Positions 43,736 to 55,447 are shown, counted from the first letter of the stretch. The stretch: DNA of 64,000 nucleotides from Aspidiotus rigidus (GCA_035079385.1 JAVHKY010000052.1:10168001-10232000); one strand, 5' to 3'. Numbers and translations are program-made. The notes: a model not told the origin generated them from the letters alone.

Positions 43736-43806
43736 GTGGGGTGTCATGTATACAGTTATTGAAAAAGTCGGTGGTGCTTACGCTGCTGCGTGAGCTTTTT
43801 TTCTAT
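43736..43806 (+). repeat. Terminal hairpin related to family X
   Basis: AAAAGTCGGTGGTGCTTACGC..GCGTGAGC plus a T run repeats the layout of the X 3' end (AAAAGTCGTGTACTACTCACGC..GCGTGAGTG plus Ts). The stem sequences differ but in matching positions, suggesting a relative of family X. Confidence 0.45.
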
Positions 43807-44575
43807 ATATATTTTTTTTTTAGTCCTCGTTCCCATTTCTTACATAGGAAGAAGAAGACGACGACCAACGTTCCAAACATGTATTATTGAGACTGATCGT
43901 ACATTACACATTGTTATGCACATACATCGTGTACAGTGTTGGCACTGTTATATAAATACATGACAGCGCAGTTTGTGTTTCAACTAGTTTCAATCTGAGG
44001 TTTTAGGTACTTCTCATATTCAATGGAAAGCGAATAAAAGAAAATATTTAGGTACCTATGATAACACTGCCGTGTTAGTGAATACCTAATCATCAAAATT
44101 ATATTATTCGGTTGCAGTGTATTATCTAGTTTCTAATCTGGGTGTGCCTGTCTGAGTTATGAACCAGATTAGGAAATTACATTGCAAAATTAGCCAACTA
44201 TCATTCACTCTTTTTGTTGAAAAAGAATTCATTTATTTTGTTTAAAACCTATCGCATCAAAGGATAGAAAAGAGATAAGATTTGAGTTTTATTAAAGGAT
44301 AATGTTTTCAAGTACAAGCAATTATTATTTTCATAATTATTCAACTATTGAGACTGAGATTTGAGAATTAATGCATTTAATCATTCATTGTGGGACGTTC
44401 ATTTTTTCCATGTGAGAGCTTGTAATAGGCTTACTAATTGTAAATTGTAATTGATTTTTCTGTAGAGAAAATATTAGCCGACCCTCTTATCACCTTGTGC
44501 AACGCACGGGGTGCTTGTTCTATGGTCGTGTTCGCAGTACAATAAAGGGGTATTGACACTTGCCTATGTTCACCA
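43807..44575. other. Spacer, no gene recognised
   Basis: AT-rich, unassigned. Confidence 0.35.
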
Positions 44576-44887
44576 TTCCTAATCTGCCGTACAAAGTTAA
44601 ATTGACGTACCTCCAGAACAACGATTACAGAAAAAAACTCGCAGCCCACACAGTTAGCTGCTCGGAATTGCCTTCATTAACTCTGTTAATTGAGGCAAAC
44701 AGGGAACCTGTTTTATGGGAGTAATCATGTGAGTGTCATTTTTTGCTTTTTGTCGTCTCAAGTAGAGTGAACTTTGTTCCTCACCACCTTGAGATCTCTT
44801 CTCATTAGGTCAAGTTCTAGCTATTTATTTTTACAACCTGTGTGGTACCCCCGGTAGGCCTATCCTGTTATCAGTTCGGAGATCTGA

Positions 44888-45015
44888 TGACGTCACGATT
44901 TGATGCCGTCATAATCTGATGACGTCACATGATCTAATGACGTTACAATCTGGTGACGTCACGATGGAGATCTGTGACGTCACGATCATCGTGCCATCAC
45001 TATCTGATGACGTCA
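44888..45015. promoter_or_regulatory. Cluster of five TGACGTCA (CRE-type) palindromes
   Basis: Exact TGACGTCA at 44888, 44920, 44954, 44975 and 45008, with degenerate versions between (TGATGCCGTCA, TGACGTTA). The repeating frame is ATCTGATGACGTCAC. In animals this octamer binds CREB/ATF bZIP factors. Here it may just be a short tandem repeat; a regulatory role is inference. Confidence 0.55.
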
Positions 45016-45049
45016 CAGAGCTAGTAAAACCACCAATACAGACCTCCTA

Positions 45050-45235
45050 GACCTATAGTATAAAGGAAGCCTAAGACCTAGTACAGAGCTAGGACAAACT
45101 GCTAGTATAAGCTATTGATAAAGATCTTGTAAGCTTATGGTATGAAAGATGCCTAGACCTAGTATAAAGGAGGCTTGGACCTAGTATACGCCTAGTATAA
45201 TACGTAGTATAAACCTAGTATAATATACTGCATGA
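45050..45235. repeat. CCTAGTATAA-type short tandem repeats
   Basis: About eight copies of CCTAGTATA(A) or close variants at uneven spacing. Confidence 0.65.
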
Positions 45236-45780
45236 AGCAGAGAGGATAAGTCCCCCTCCTATCACTTCATCGAAATTTTTCTAAGTCCCTTTTTCTTGCC
45301 GGAAGGCGACCGGCGGCCGGCGCCCGTCATTTTCCTTCAGTTTACCCCCCCCCCACCCGATAAAACAGGTTCCCTGTTAAAAGGCTTTTTGTTATTTACA
45401 CAGAAGTACGCAGCCAAATAGTCAACACTTGAAGTGGTTGTACAAGAGTGAAAAAAAGAGGACTTTTCGACTCAATGTAATATGATTATAATCTAATTTT
45501 CAACGAGGAATTCAATGGTGCTTTCCGTTTTTCCTAGCATTGTTTGTTTTCGAGATAATGGAGTTAGGTCAATTTCAAGAATCATTAAAATTGACGTATC
45601 TCCATTATCTCAAAAACACTCTGGGAAAAAAACTACAAGCACCATTGAATTTCTTGTTAATGATCGAAAATAAGCCCTACAAGAAATACTTATCCCTCTG
45701 TATCACATTAATTATGAATTATTCCGTCTTCCTGATCGTTGTTTTGGAGATACGTCAATTTAACTTTGTACGGCAGTAAT

Positions 45781-46589
45781 GCTGTCACGAGAAATGATGT
45801 ACTTGAGTGTTTTGCCACTATGCAGCGCCAATGATTAGTTTCCCGGTTATTCATAGATTCTTATGTTAATTCACTAATTTTACAAAAATTGTAGAAAAGT
45901 CAGAAATCGACCAAAAAATCTGGAACTTAATACAAACAGACTACTCATTATGCTCTACATATTTCAAAAAAATTATTCTCATGTGTAGATTTCTTGATTT
46001 TTTATAACCCTTGGAAATTTGTCAATACTATGGTACCTCTGGTAAGGTAACAACGCTGGTAGGGTGAGGAAGGCATTCACAATGGCGCAGCAAACGCAGC
46101 GGAATGCTGTATGAACTACATTATTTTGTGTGACAAGAATTTTGTGTAGTGTCAATACCTCTTTATTGTACTGTGGTTGCGTTGTTGAATAACCGAAGCA
46201 ATATTTTTCTCTCGTCAGTGCATTGTGTTCCTATTTTTTGTTTGCTGCATCGGGCGCATATAGCTGAACGCAGGAAGAACCAACCTCCTTCTAAATTGAA
46301 GCAACAGGTTTAGGTTTCGTCTTATCCCTCCGCCACCCACCAAGTTTCTCGAAACAGCGCTCCCAAGTTTTTGTGTCCAAAACTAAAAAGATTGTGAAGC
46401 GCGGCGTTGTGGCTGTATTCAGCAAAATGGCACCGTTTATAACAATTGGACTGTGCGTCTGACTTACAAAGCAATATACATTATACAGTCACGCATAATT
46501 ACTAAAGACCCTAAAGACTGGAAAAATATGAAATTGCATATCAATTGCTATGCACCCAGTTAGGGTATACTATTTGAATAATCTTTATA
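45781..46589. other. Spacer, no gene recognised
   Basis: No supported ORF or repeat boundary. Confidence 0.35.
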
Positions 46590-47160
46590 AATCATGAAAT
46601 TTCCTGAAAAATGAGCCCTATTTATTTTGCATATTTAGCTCCGAAATGAATATTTTTGCATATTTCTAGGGTTTACAGCGCTAATTTCGTCGTATTTCAG
46701 TCATTTTCACAAATTTTCAACATATTTTCAGCATTTTGACGTTGTTTTTTTGTTTGAATGCAACACTGTTCCATCTGTTACTCGATTTATTACTATTTTC
46801 GACTAATTTCTGGGCATTAATCTTAGAATGAAAATTGCATTTTTTTAATGGTTTTAGTCAGTTCCATTGCAATTGCGAGAAAATTAAAAATGAGCGAGAA
46901 CTGGCTTAAAATGATGAGAAAACAAGGTAGAATGTGATTCCTGACAAGTACAATGCTGTAAAATGGTTCATTTAATCATTTTCCACTTCAGAAGTGAAAA
47001 TGCCGTCGTTTGACACCCATATTGAAATTGCATATTTTTGCATATTTGGGAGAGAAAAAGCACATTTTTGGCATATTTCAGCTACTCAAAATGCATATAA
47101 TACTTATGTGCGTATTTTGAAATTTGGAGTGCATATTTTTCCGATCTTTAATCATTACGT
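46590..47160. repeat. GCATATTT-rich decayed repeat
   Basis: 'GCATATTT' or 'GCATATTTTTG' recurs at least eight times, including 'TTGGGAGAGAAAAAGCACATTTTTGGCAT', echoed at 53886-53922 ('TTGGAGAGAAAAAGCATATTT'). Probably a remnant of one transposon family; class unknown. Confidence 0.45.
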
Positions 47161-47565
47161 TCTCTACCTATTTCGGCAATGTAAAAGTTTCAACTGTTTC
47201 AATGTTTCATACCGTATGTATCATGAAGTTTCATTCTTTCTTCATCAGTGTGGTCGTCTTATGCTTGTTGAATTTTCATTTTTTTTCTATCAGCGCGGTC
47301 ATGTTATACTTATTAAAATTTTGTTAAGTAATGTAAACATTTCTAAAATGGACAAAATAAAATGAAATGAAAGAAGTTATTCGTTATATTATGTGTTTTT
47401 CCTCTTTTTCAGACTTTTCAGAACCGATGCAGCAGGATGTGTAAAACCCTCTGCGACATATAGTACAGACAAACACACCCACAACAAAAAAAAAAAATTT
47501 TGTAAATGTATTTTAGTTTAGGGTAAATAAGTACAGTGTTTGCGTCGTAGTTTGTCGTTTTGGTA

Positions 47566-47900
47566 GTCTATTTTTGGGACTGGAATTTGGAATACAAATG
47601 CGCTGGAATCGGAACGAATGCATGGCCACCTGCTGGTATCCTTCAATCGCCTTCTTCGTTGCGGTCATTACGTGATTATCATCCAATATCCACGATCAAT
47701 CCTTTTTCTAATTATGCCGCGGGCATATATAAGGCTGTACCAGTTGTACCGCACTTTGTCCCCTATCACATTTTCAATTTTCAGTCGATGATAGATGATA
47801 TTGGTAACTTGTCGCGTACTGCACCAATTTTACTGAAATTAGACTCAAAAAGTAGAAAATTCAAAATTGTTTACTCCTCAAACTATCATCTCTCCATTTT
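47566..47900 (+). other. Possible exon or old coding fragment, unknown
   Basis: A 122-codon frame with coding-like composition: TNAWPPAGILQSPSSLRSL and DYHPISTINPFSNYAAGIY. A polypyrimidine-poor 'tttggtag' precedes it and could be an acceptor. I cannot name the family, and the frame's end looks non-coding. Confidence 0.25.
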
Positions 47901-47929
47901 CTTCAAAAACTCTTTCCTATCTGCGTAAG

Positions 47930-49578
47930 AAACTCAATACATGGATTTTCCTGTCACTTACCACAAGCGTTCATGTAAATCTATACCCATTGGTTTTGTG
48001 GTTTTGGAGTGCAACGTAGTGACATCGCTACATACCGGCCTTATATGAAGTAGGCTCGTCCCGGCCGTGGCCCTAGCGTAGGTAGCATAGGTGGGCGCTA
48101 CGGCGGAAGCCTAGTGGCTACAGTATACCAACAAAAATTAGAAGCCGACAGAGGGTAGACGTTATACCAAGAGAACTCATTTGAATGTTGACTGACGAGC
48201 AATCGAGCAAGAAGACGGTTGACTTTTTCAACTGAATTTTAGAAAATTACATGTATAATGGAAATAGGTGATGAAATTTATCAAATAAAAGTCGTTATCT
48301 TTGTACTCATTCATTTCGTTACGGTGAGCTTTCTTTGGCTTGTAGCAAAGTTGCAACATTACTTAGTACATTAATTGACACTTTGCACGCATGTAAGGCT
48401 GTACGAATATTATTTTAGACAATCGCTCTTGGCCGACGGTTGAGTTTCTTTATCCTTTACAGGCCCATACGAGAACACCATTAATTAATATGGTTCAAAA
48501 AACGAGCATCCACCTTCGCGCTATGTACGTACGTGCATCACGAATGGAAAAACACATTCATTTCTTTCTTCCATAAAATGTTCAGCTGTAGAAGCAGTAG
48601 TACTTTAATGTACGTGTAGTCAGACAACATGTCAAATTTGTATTCGAGTATAAAATTAATTTCGGTAGTTCAGTTTTTTTCTAGAAGAGGAGGTGAGGAG
48701 GCATTGAAGAAACAATACCTTCACTTGCAGAGCTTCGAATGAGGGAATGTGCCCAGTATCAAGACACCTTTTTTTGAGAAAACTAGAAAGCTGAACCGAA
48801 GGCAGCCCGCCTTACTCTTGTAGTATTTGAGAGAACAGGAGAGTTTAAAGGAGAGGTTGGAAGATTACAGGTTGAAGATAGATTGGAAGAGTTTAATGAA
48901 AATAGTGATAAAATGGATTAAAAACATGCGCGAACATTTCTAATTAAAAACGTGAAGGATGTTGTTAAGAACACTTATTACATCAATTATAAAGCGGTCA
49001 TATTGTACAATTATTACGTTGAAAAAATTGTTTAAAACATCACATTTTAAAAAAACAAAAATAAAAAATTTCATTATTCAGAAATAGGTATCAGATATTA
49101 TTGAAGTTTTCCATTAAAATTCAAATAATGACACATGAACTAATTGATCAGAATTGATGACAGGAAAATGGAGCCATCTGTGACTGAAATACATAATTTT
49201 AAAATAATCCTGTCGGTGCTGTTGGCAAAGTCGGATGTGGTGGTCCCACAGATAGAATAGGTTATGGAAACGCAGTACAATTGAAGCCAGGCTCTGGTAC
49301 AGCTGTCAATAAAACATACAAATGCTATCAAAAGCCATAAAATACAGCGGAAGTTCAATTTAAAAATAAACTCTTCATTCTGAAAAGTCTCCTTATGCGT
49401 TTAACTTTACGCAAAATGTTTTTCCTAAAATGAATGAACTCTTACCAATGGAAGAAACTACTTAGGTAGTTGGACTATTTGATGAGTTTCTCTTCATTTA
49501 GACCACACATTTTCGGTTTTTCATATTGCATTTGGTCTAAAATGAAGTTCGAATCAAAGCCCCGTGTAATTTAAATAA
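47930..49578. other. Spacer, no gene recognised
   Basis: A GC-richer island (48020-48120) stands out. On the minus strand near 49205-49320 a Pro-rich frame (SVGPPHPTLPTAPTGLF) follows a possible acceptor and could be a decayed exon of the farnesoate-type gene, but a stop interrupts it. Confidence 0.3.
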
Positions 49579-49758
49579 TACTACACTCTGTAGAGAAATA
49601 TACTCAAAGAGAGTAACGAACAAATACAAGAACCGCACAATATTATAAACAGACCGAGCGCTTTCGACTAAACAGTCATTCTCACGGTATAGAAAGCGAC
49701 TGAACCCAACACCAACGAGAACAAGAAACAACGAACGAGGAGGTCATGACTGAACCAG

Positions 49759-50151
49759 CTAGTCATCGAAATGTGAATCATTCTCATAGACTAATTCAAT
49801 CAATCCCTCCTCAGGAACGTACCTGTTCACCACGGTAATGTCTTTAATATTTCGGTGACGATGAATTTCAATTTCTTCCAAAGCCAAGCGCCTAAAATAA
49901 GATTTTTCCCTGTGGAGGAGAACTTCGGATCCCTCTTTGAGGCTATGACCGCATTCGATTAAGTGGTCAGCAAACGCCGACTCCCCTACTTTTCTTTTTT
50001 CCCAAGCTTTTCTATGTTCATCAACTCTAATTTTGAATTGACGGCTAGTCATCCCTATGTACACATCACTCGGGCAATCACCACAGGCCACCCTATAAAC
50101 ACCCTCCCTAAGAAAATGTGCCGATGCGGCCGGTTGTTTCGTTCGTTTCAT
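49759..50151 (-). pseudogene. Inverted partial copy of the Penelope GIY-YIG domain
   Basis: Minus-strand frame matching the last ~120 codons of the main ORF: GVYRVACGDCPS..VYIGMTSRQF, then RVDEHRKAWEKRKV and the same C-terminus. The N-terminal ~17 codons read through the junction (near 50108) and are not part of the domain. It has no RT and is a structural part of the element's inverted end. Confidence 0.8.
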
Positions 50152-51552
50152 CCCCTACATACTCCCTCGCTAAGTTCCTCGATGGATGGTTCAAAGCTCG
50201 TGTGGAGGTCGAGTCTCCCTATTCAGTAAAGAATTCGAGCGCCCTGGCTGAAAAATTGAAGGACACAATCCTTCCTCCGGGTTCAATTCTGTGCTCGTTT
50301 GATGTCGTAGGGCTTTTTCCTAACATTCCCAAGGCTACCACTATGCAACAAATAGGCAAACTGCTCGTAGACTGTGGTACTCCTCATAATGAATTTGGTG
50401 AATTCTTTGACCTTTTAAACGCCTGTTGGTCACCTAATTTTTGTAAGTTCGATGATAAATATTTCGAGTTCCCTGAGGAGGTAGGGATCCCTATTGGTTC
50501 CCCTTTAGGCTCTCTTATTTCGGAGGTTTTTATGTCTAAATTTGAGGTCGACCTGTTTTCCTCGGGCCAGGTGTTTTTGAATCACGTTTTCTATTGGCAT
50601 AGGTACGTGGATGACATATTGTGTGCGTGGACCGGTCCCGCGGAGCTCCTTAGTGAGTTTCTCGCATATTTAAATAGTTTATATCCGTCCATGAAGTTCA
50701 CTCTTGAAGTTGGCGGCTCATCTATAAAATTTTTTGGACATAACCATATCCGTCATTGACGGTGTCCATGATTTCGGTATTTACCGGAAAAGTACTTCGA
50801 CCGATATTACTATCCACGGGTCATCTTTCGTACCTTTTGCCCATAAAGTTGCCACATTTAATAGTTTAATACATCGCCTCACTCAGATCCCCTTGAGTGA
50901 GGTAGCGTTTAATAAGGAACTCGTGACGATAAAGCACTTGGCTAGAGTGAATCAGGTGAAAGTGGACATTGACCTCATGGTCCGTAGGCGACTTACAAGA
51001 AAAAGTCTGGACTCAACTACCTCCCTCCCCCGCCAGTTGCATCTTGATAGGCGTAAACAGTGGATTAGGATGCCGTTTTTGGGGAAGTTTTCTTCGGAGG
51101 TGAGCCGTGTCCTCCGTCCCTTTGGTTTCCGACCGGCGTTTTATAGTACCAATACGGTGAAGAGCCTCTTGGTCAAGTTAAAGGATCCGATTCCGATGGC
51201 CGAGAGGGAGGGTGTTTATAGAGTGGCCTGTGGTGATTGCCCGAGTGTGTACATAGGGATGACTAGCCGTCAATTCAAAATTAGAGTTGATGAACATAGA
51301 AAAGCTTGGGAAAAAAGAAAAGTAGGGGAGTCGGCGTTTGCTGACCACTTAATCGAATGCGGTCATAGCCTCAAAGAGGGATCCGAAGTTCTCCTCCACA
51401 GGGAAAAATCTTATTTTAGGCGCTTGGCTTTGGAAGAAATTGAAATTCATCGTCACCGAAATATTAAAGACATTACCGTGGTGAACAGGTACGTTCCTGA
51501 GGAGGGATTGATTGAATTAGTCTATGAGAATGATTCACATTTCGATGACTAG
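50118..51552 (+). pseudogene. Penelope-like RT with C-terminal GIY-YIG endonuclease (one frameshift)
   Basis: The RT begins within the motif RPVVSFVSSPTYSLAKFLD (the N-terminus is lost at the inversion junction). Then ILCSFDVVGLFPNIP, GIPIGSPLGSLISE and the active site RYVDDILCAW. The frame ends at 50759; the next domain continues from 50734 in another frame (KF-LDITISVID), explained by one extra T in the run near 50727-50732. The second block carries the linker and the GIY-YIG nuclease (GVYRVACGDC..VYIGMTSRQFKIRVDEHR) to a stop at 51552. The nuclease would open the target for RT priming. Confidence 0.85.
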
Positions 51553-51969
51553 CTGGTTCAGTCATGACCTCCTCGTTCGTTGTTTCTTGTTCTCGTTGGT
51601 GTTGGGTTCAGTCGCTTTCTATACCGTGAGAATGACTGTTTAGTCGAAAGCGCTCGGTCTGTTTATAATATTGTGCGGTTCTTGTATTTGTTCGTTACTC
51701 TCTTTGAGTATATTTCTCTATGATGGATGACCGTAAAATTAAAAAACGCATTGATTCTACTACACTCTGTACCTTCTCACAAAATTCGATATAATACATT
51801 GATATCAGATTTTCCTATAAAAAATTTTCTCTTTGCAAAATCGAGCCTTCTTTTAGCGGCATGACTAATATTTCGTGAATATATTTTCAAAATTGTCCAT
51901 ACAATCTTATGAGTTGATCAACTACCTATCCTTGATTTCAATAATATTCCCATTGAAATGTATACCTAC

Positions 51970-53645
51970 CTCTGTCAAAAATCCAATAGGCGCTGATGTG
52001 TTCATCCGGTTCAATGGCTCCTGATGTAAATGTCCTTACTGCAAAGTAATTGAATGTAAATGGATCGGCCTCCGTGTACGAGAGAATGGTTCCATTCTCT
52101 GGATTACCAACTTCTATTTTCGCTGTTGGACCCCACTTTATCCAAACTTTCTTGTAACTGAGCGGGTCAAGGAGATTTATCGGTTCCGACTCATGTACTA
52201 CTTTTCCGTCTCTCCGTAATGCGGTTTTTTGGGATTTTTGTTGCATGTAGATCTGAACAATAATTCACAATTAGAATATTGTACTAAGCAAATCTCTACA
52301 CTGGAAGAACAGCACGGACCGAAAACCTAATTTTTTTTATGTGTGAAACTCTCCTCGCATAAGTTGCACAATATACTTTTGAGCTGAATGAATTAATTTT
52401 AAATGATGTGGAAGTATTTACAAAAACAGAGAATTAATCAATGGCTTTTTCTTCCACGTAATACTCATTTTGAACAATAATAAATGAAATGAAGAAAAAG
52501 TTATCGATTAATTCGTCTTATACTTTTCATGTTTCTGGTAACGGAAATTTTTGGAAGGGGATAAGGGGGGCGGGCAGTTGTAGGATATGGACCATGTACA
52601 TGTAGACTAGATAAAGATTGGCTTCTGATAAGTTGGTACCTATAATTTGTTGATAGAGTAAACGTGAGTCCTTTTAGCATTGATTTGTAGAGCGATTTAC
52701 GCAGAAGGGCTTTAGATGGAAACAATCCTACCACATCAGAGGAGAAGAGATGTAAACCTGATCTTCTTGTAGGTCTCAGTACGGGTCAGAATATTTGACG
52801 TAATAGAACGAAGTGAAACTAACATGAAATATGAGAAGTGATACGCAGCGGAGTACCGGAATGTCTTTTTGGCGCACTCAAGGCAGGTCATAGAGTATTA
52901 AAAGCTTTCTTCTAAATTAGAAGAGAGTGCGATAATGGAATGGAAGTTTTATTGAGGTGCGATTTATTGGCACATTAAAAAAGACTAATTCCACAGTAAG
53001 TAACCTGCGAAAAAAGAGCAGAATGGAAAGTAAAGAAGTTGAGAGATCACAATAACAAACGAACTCTAGAAGAGCATAATGAAGCAGTAAAATAAGTTCA
53101 ATGAACGCCGTAAAAAGTGAACATTAGAAGTGCGTAACCAAGCAGTATAAGAGTTCTTTTTTTCTTTTTTTTTTTTTGACATGTTTCATGTCTTTGCTCT
53201 GACCTTACCCTGATTTCGAAATTTTCGTGGGCGTGCGTGCGTGCTGATGACCTTGGGACTTGGGATTTTTTTTCACTGAGCCCTACCATAATTTTGGAAG
53301 AATGTGCGCAATCTGCATTCAAGTATTGCCTATCGCGCGCACTCATCAGTATTTTGCGCATATTTAGCAATCTCGATGCCGACTGCGTGCTGTCAGCAAA
53401 GTGGTTGATGACTGCACGCATTTGGTGGAATTGCTGCAGACTGCGCGCATTGTGCAATTGCTCGAATTCGTCGTAACATATACTCACCATATACGTATGA
53501 CCATTGTCTAATTGTTTTGGATGATGTGTATATAGCATGATATGAGCGTCTTGCTTGGATTTCACCTGGAACTCCAGTTGATTTTTAGAATAAGTAAGTG
53601 GATGACCGTAGAGGAAATCCTCGTGTCCGTCACGCGTATATAAAT
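51970..53645 (-). CDS. Farnesoic-acid O-methyltransferase-type (Methyltransf_FA) domain gene, two exons
   Basis: Two minus-strand exons join in frame. Exon 53488-53645 (acceptor TTTTTGTAG, donor GTGAGT) encodes ..GHPLTYSKNQLEFQVKSK..DAHIMLYTHHP. Exon 51970-52252 (acceptor TTGTTCAG, donor GTAGGT) encodes ..RRDGKVV, KVWIKWGPTAKIEVGNP and DPFTFNYFAVRTFTSGA. The FxVKaxxDAHI, VWIkWg.g.I.vG and YFaVrt motifs define the domain first described in crustacean farnesoic-acid O-methyltransferase; catalytic activity is disputed in the family. Both 5' and 3' exons are missing from view. About 210 bp beyond the last donor lies a Penelope insertion, so this could be a gene with a transposon-filled intron or a broken copy. 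Confidence 0.75.
52253..53487. other. Intron of the farnesoate-type gene
   Basis: Bounded by GTGAGT and TTGTTCAG on the minus strand. No further coding signal; open frames within it are short and unsupported. Confidence 0.55.
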
Positions 53646-53921
53646 CTACAAAAACATAAAAACTGATGACATATTACTCTCGCGACAAAATTAATTGATA
53701 TCGATCTAAAACTACGTAACTAATATGACAATAGGTACCTATCTGCTAGTAGATCATTTGATTGTTAGGTACCGAGCGATCAGTGGAATTTAGCTTCTCA
53801 AATCATCAAAGAACCGATCGTTTAATGACAAATCTACTGGAATATTTATATCACATATGGTTTTAAAACTTCTTCGATGCTCGTTTTTGCATATTTTGGA
53901 GAGAAAAAGCATATTTTTGAC

Positions 53922-54821
53922 ATAATTGATTTATTTGTCATTTTTTCATGTATGGGTACATAATTAATAGTGGTTCATAGTTGATTTGAGGTGTCAAAAG
54001 AGATAAAAAGATTATTTTCAATTCGGACTGGCTTTTTTGAGTGAGATTTGAGATTAGACTAACGAGTAAACCGGGCTTGGGTGCTATATATTTCTACCGA
54101 ATTTTCTAGCTAGAAAAGTGAGGTATTTTGTTAATACGTTTGGAATGGTTGAAGCGTGAGGGAAGGAATGAGGGGTTGACTATTGGGTGATTGGTTGTTT
54201 CTTTCGTTTCGACATCGATTTTTTTAGTTTTTCGGGATCTCGTTGTAACTGGATTCCCAGATGAAGAATTTTGGGGTGGAGTGTGCATAGAAAATGGTGA
54301 TATGATAACGTGAAGGCAATTTATGAGTGCACGAGAGGAATAGCAGCTGGAGATAGCTTTAAGAGATGCCAGGACCGGAAGTGATGAAGAATTTAACCAC
54401 TCAGCACTAATATATAGTATACTAGACTAATAATATGCTAAGAATAACGTATAGGAAAAAATGATTGTAGAGCTCTTTTTTATTAGAAACAACTGTTATA
54501 GCCTCGTAGCAGTTTGGACAGGGGGAGGGGGAGTGGTTTTTCTGGAGACGTTTTGTAGGTTTTAGATGACTCTTAGCCTAAATTATAACAAAATTCAGGT
54601 TTCCTTATTGGATTATAGGTATTTTTACTCTGTTATCTGTTGATGTGACATCGTAGTGATAGAATTTATAAACTGAGTTTTATTGTTTATTCTACAAATG
54701 TTTGACATGATTGACAGGTCATTGGTATTTAATTTAAAGAGAGGGAGTGACTCTCTCAATGTTTTTTGCATTGTGGGAAGAAAAGTCGTGTACTACTCAC
54801 GCGACTGCGTGAGTGTTTTTT
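53922..54821 (+). repeat. Family X, 3' part (copy C)
   Basis: Matches copy A from 19055 ('ATAATTGATTTATTTG') to the terminal hairpin and T run. It includes the internal ACCGAATTTTCTAGCTAG module start (54096). It begins next to the GCATATTT-type repeat. Confidence 0.8.
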
Positions 54822-54983
54822 GAAGTGTGTTCGCGCGTTGTTGGTAGGGAGTTTACAATGACTGACGTCACGATAATTCAGTGTACTGGCTGGTTTATGA
54901 CTTGTAGAACAAGCACGAGCCTCTGGTACAGACCCACAGACAGAGGTCTTCTTTGCTACACCAACTACATTGTTAACAAATAC

Positions 54984-55186
54984 GGGCATCACCCAAATTT
55001 GTAGTTTAGGTTCGCCTAACGCTTTGAGTGCGCGGCAAGCTCTGCATACAGCTGTACGCAACGCATATTGTTGAGTGTTGCAGATTGACCGCTTGGTTAT
55101 GTGCGTTAGGCAAACCCTAAACTACGAGAATTTGGATGATTCATCCAAATTCGTAGTTTAGAGGATGCCCGTGTCTCGAACTCTCT
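54984..55186. mobile_element. Possible small MITE (GGGCATC ends)
   Basis: Left GGGCATCACCCAAATTTG, TAGTTTAGGTTCGCCTAACGC; right the inverted counterpart with an extra 'ATTTGGATGATTCATCCAAAT' hairpin ending GATGCCC. No TSD confirmed. Confidence 0.45.
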
Positions 55187-55301
55187 GGACGAGCTCTGTT
55201 TACTCTGTGCACGAACCCAATACAATTAATACATCTTTGTATTTAGAGGAGAAGAATTATGGAGATAATTCATCAGTTCAAATCTAATGATATTTACTCA
55301 C

Positions 55302-55447
55302 AAAGCCTATTAGATGTGAATATCTCATCCTTGACGACACCTTGCGCAGAAATTATGTTCCTTTCATGGCGCACACTATTGACAGGCCCGTTCTCCTCAA
55401 TTAAGGACTCGGGTACCTTTGGCAGATGACATGAAGCTGCGTTCGTC
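55302..55447 (-). CDS. Candidate internal exon, unknown protein
   Basis: On the minus strand an open 146-bp block lies between acceptor GGTTTCAG and donor GTGAGTAAA: ..CHLPKVPESLIEENG, VRHERNIISAQGVVKDEIF. Clean splice borders and ordinary amino-acid composition suggest an exon; I recognise no domain. It could be a 5' exon of the farnesoate-type gene on the same strand or of another gene. Confidence 0.3.

Larger units (their letters stand above)
44580..45780. mobile_element. Nested inverted-repeat region (MITE-like)
   Basis: Outer inverted pair: 44582-44625 (CTGCCGTACAAAGTTAAATT, GACGTACCTCCA) and 45735-45778 (its complement). Inner pair: AACAGGGAACCTGTTTTAT at 44698 and the complement near 45361-45380, the form of a hAT-like end. 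A third foldback of ~70-nt arms lies at 45505-45573 / 45585-45656. No TSD confirmed. The centre holds the TGACGTCA cluster and CCTAGTATAA repeats. Confidence 0.5.
49593..51757 (+). mobile_element. Penelope-like element with inverted 3' copy, 14-bp TSD
   Basis: A 14-bp direct repeat TACTACACTCTGTA flanks the unit (49579-49592, 51758-51771). Left part 49593-50108 is an inverted copy of the 3' region 51212-51720 (GIY-YIG end and 3' UTR). Right part is a 5'-truncated RT plus GIY-YIG ORF. Such inverted terminal copies are known for Penelope-like elements. The copies are almost identical (the left one has an extra codon in CPSDVYIG), so the insertion is recent. Confidence 0.85.
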
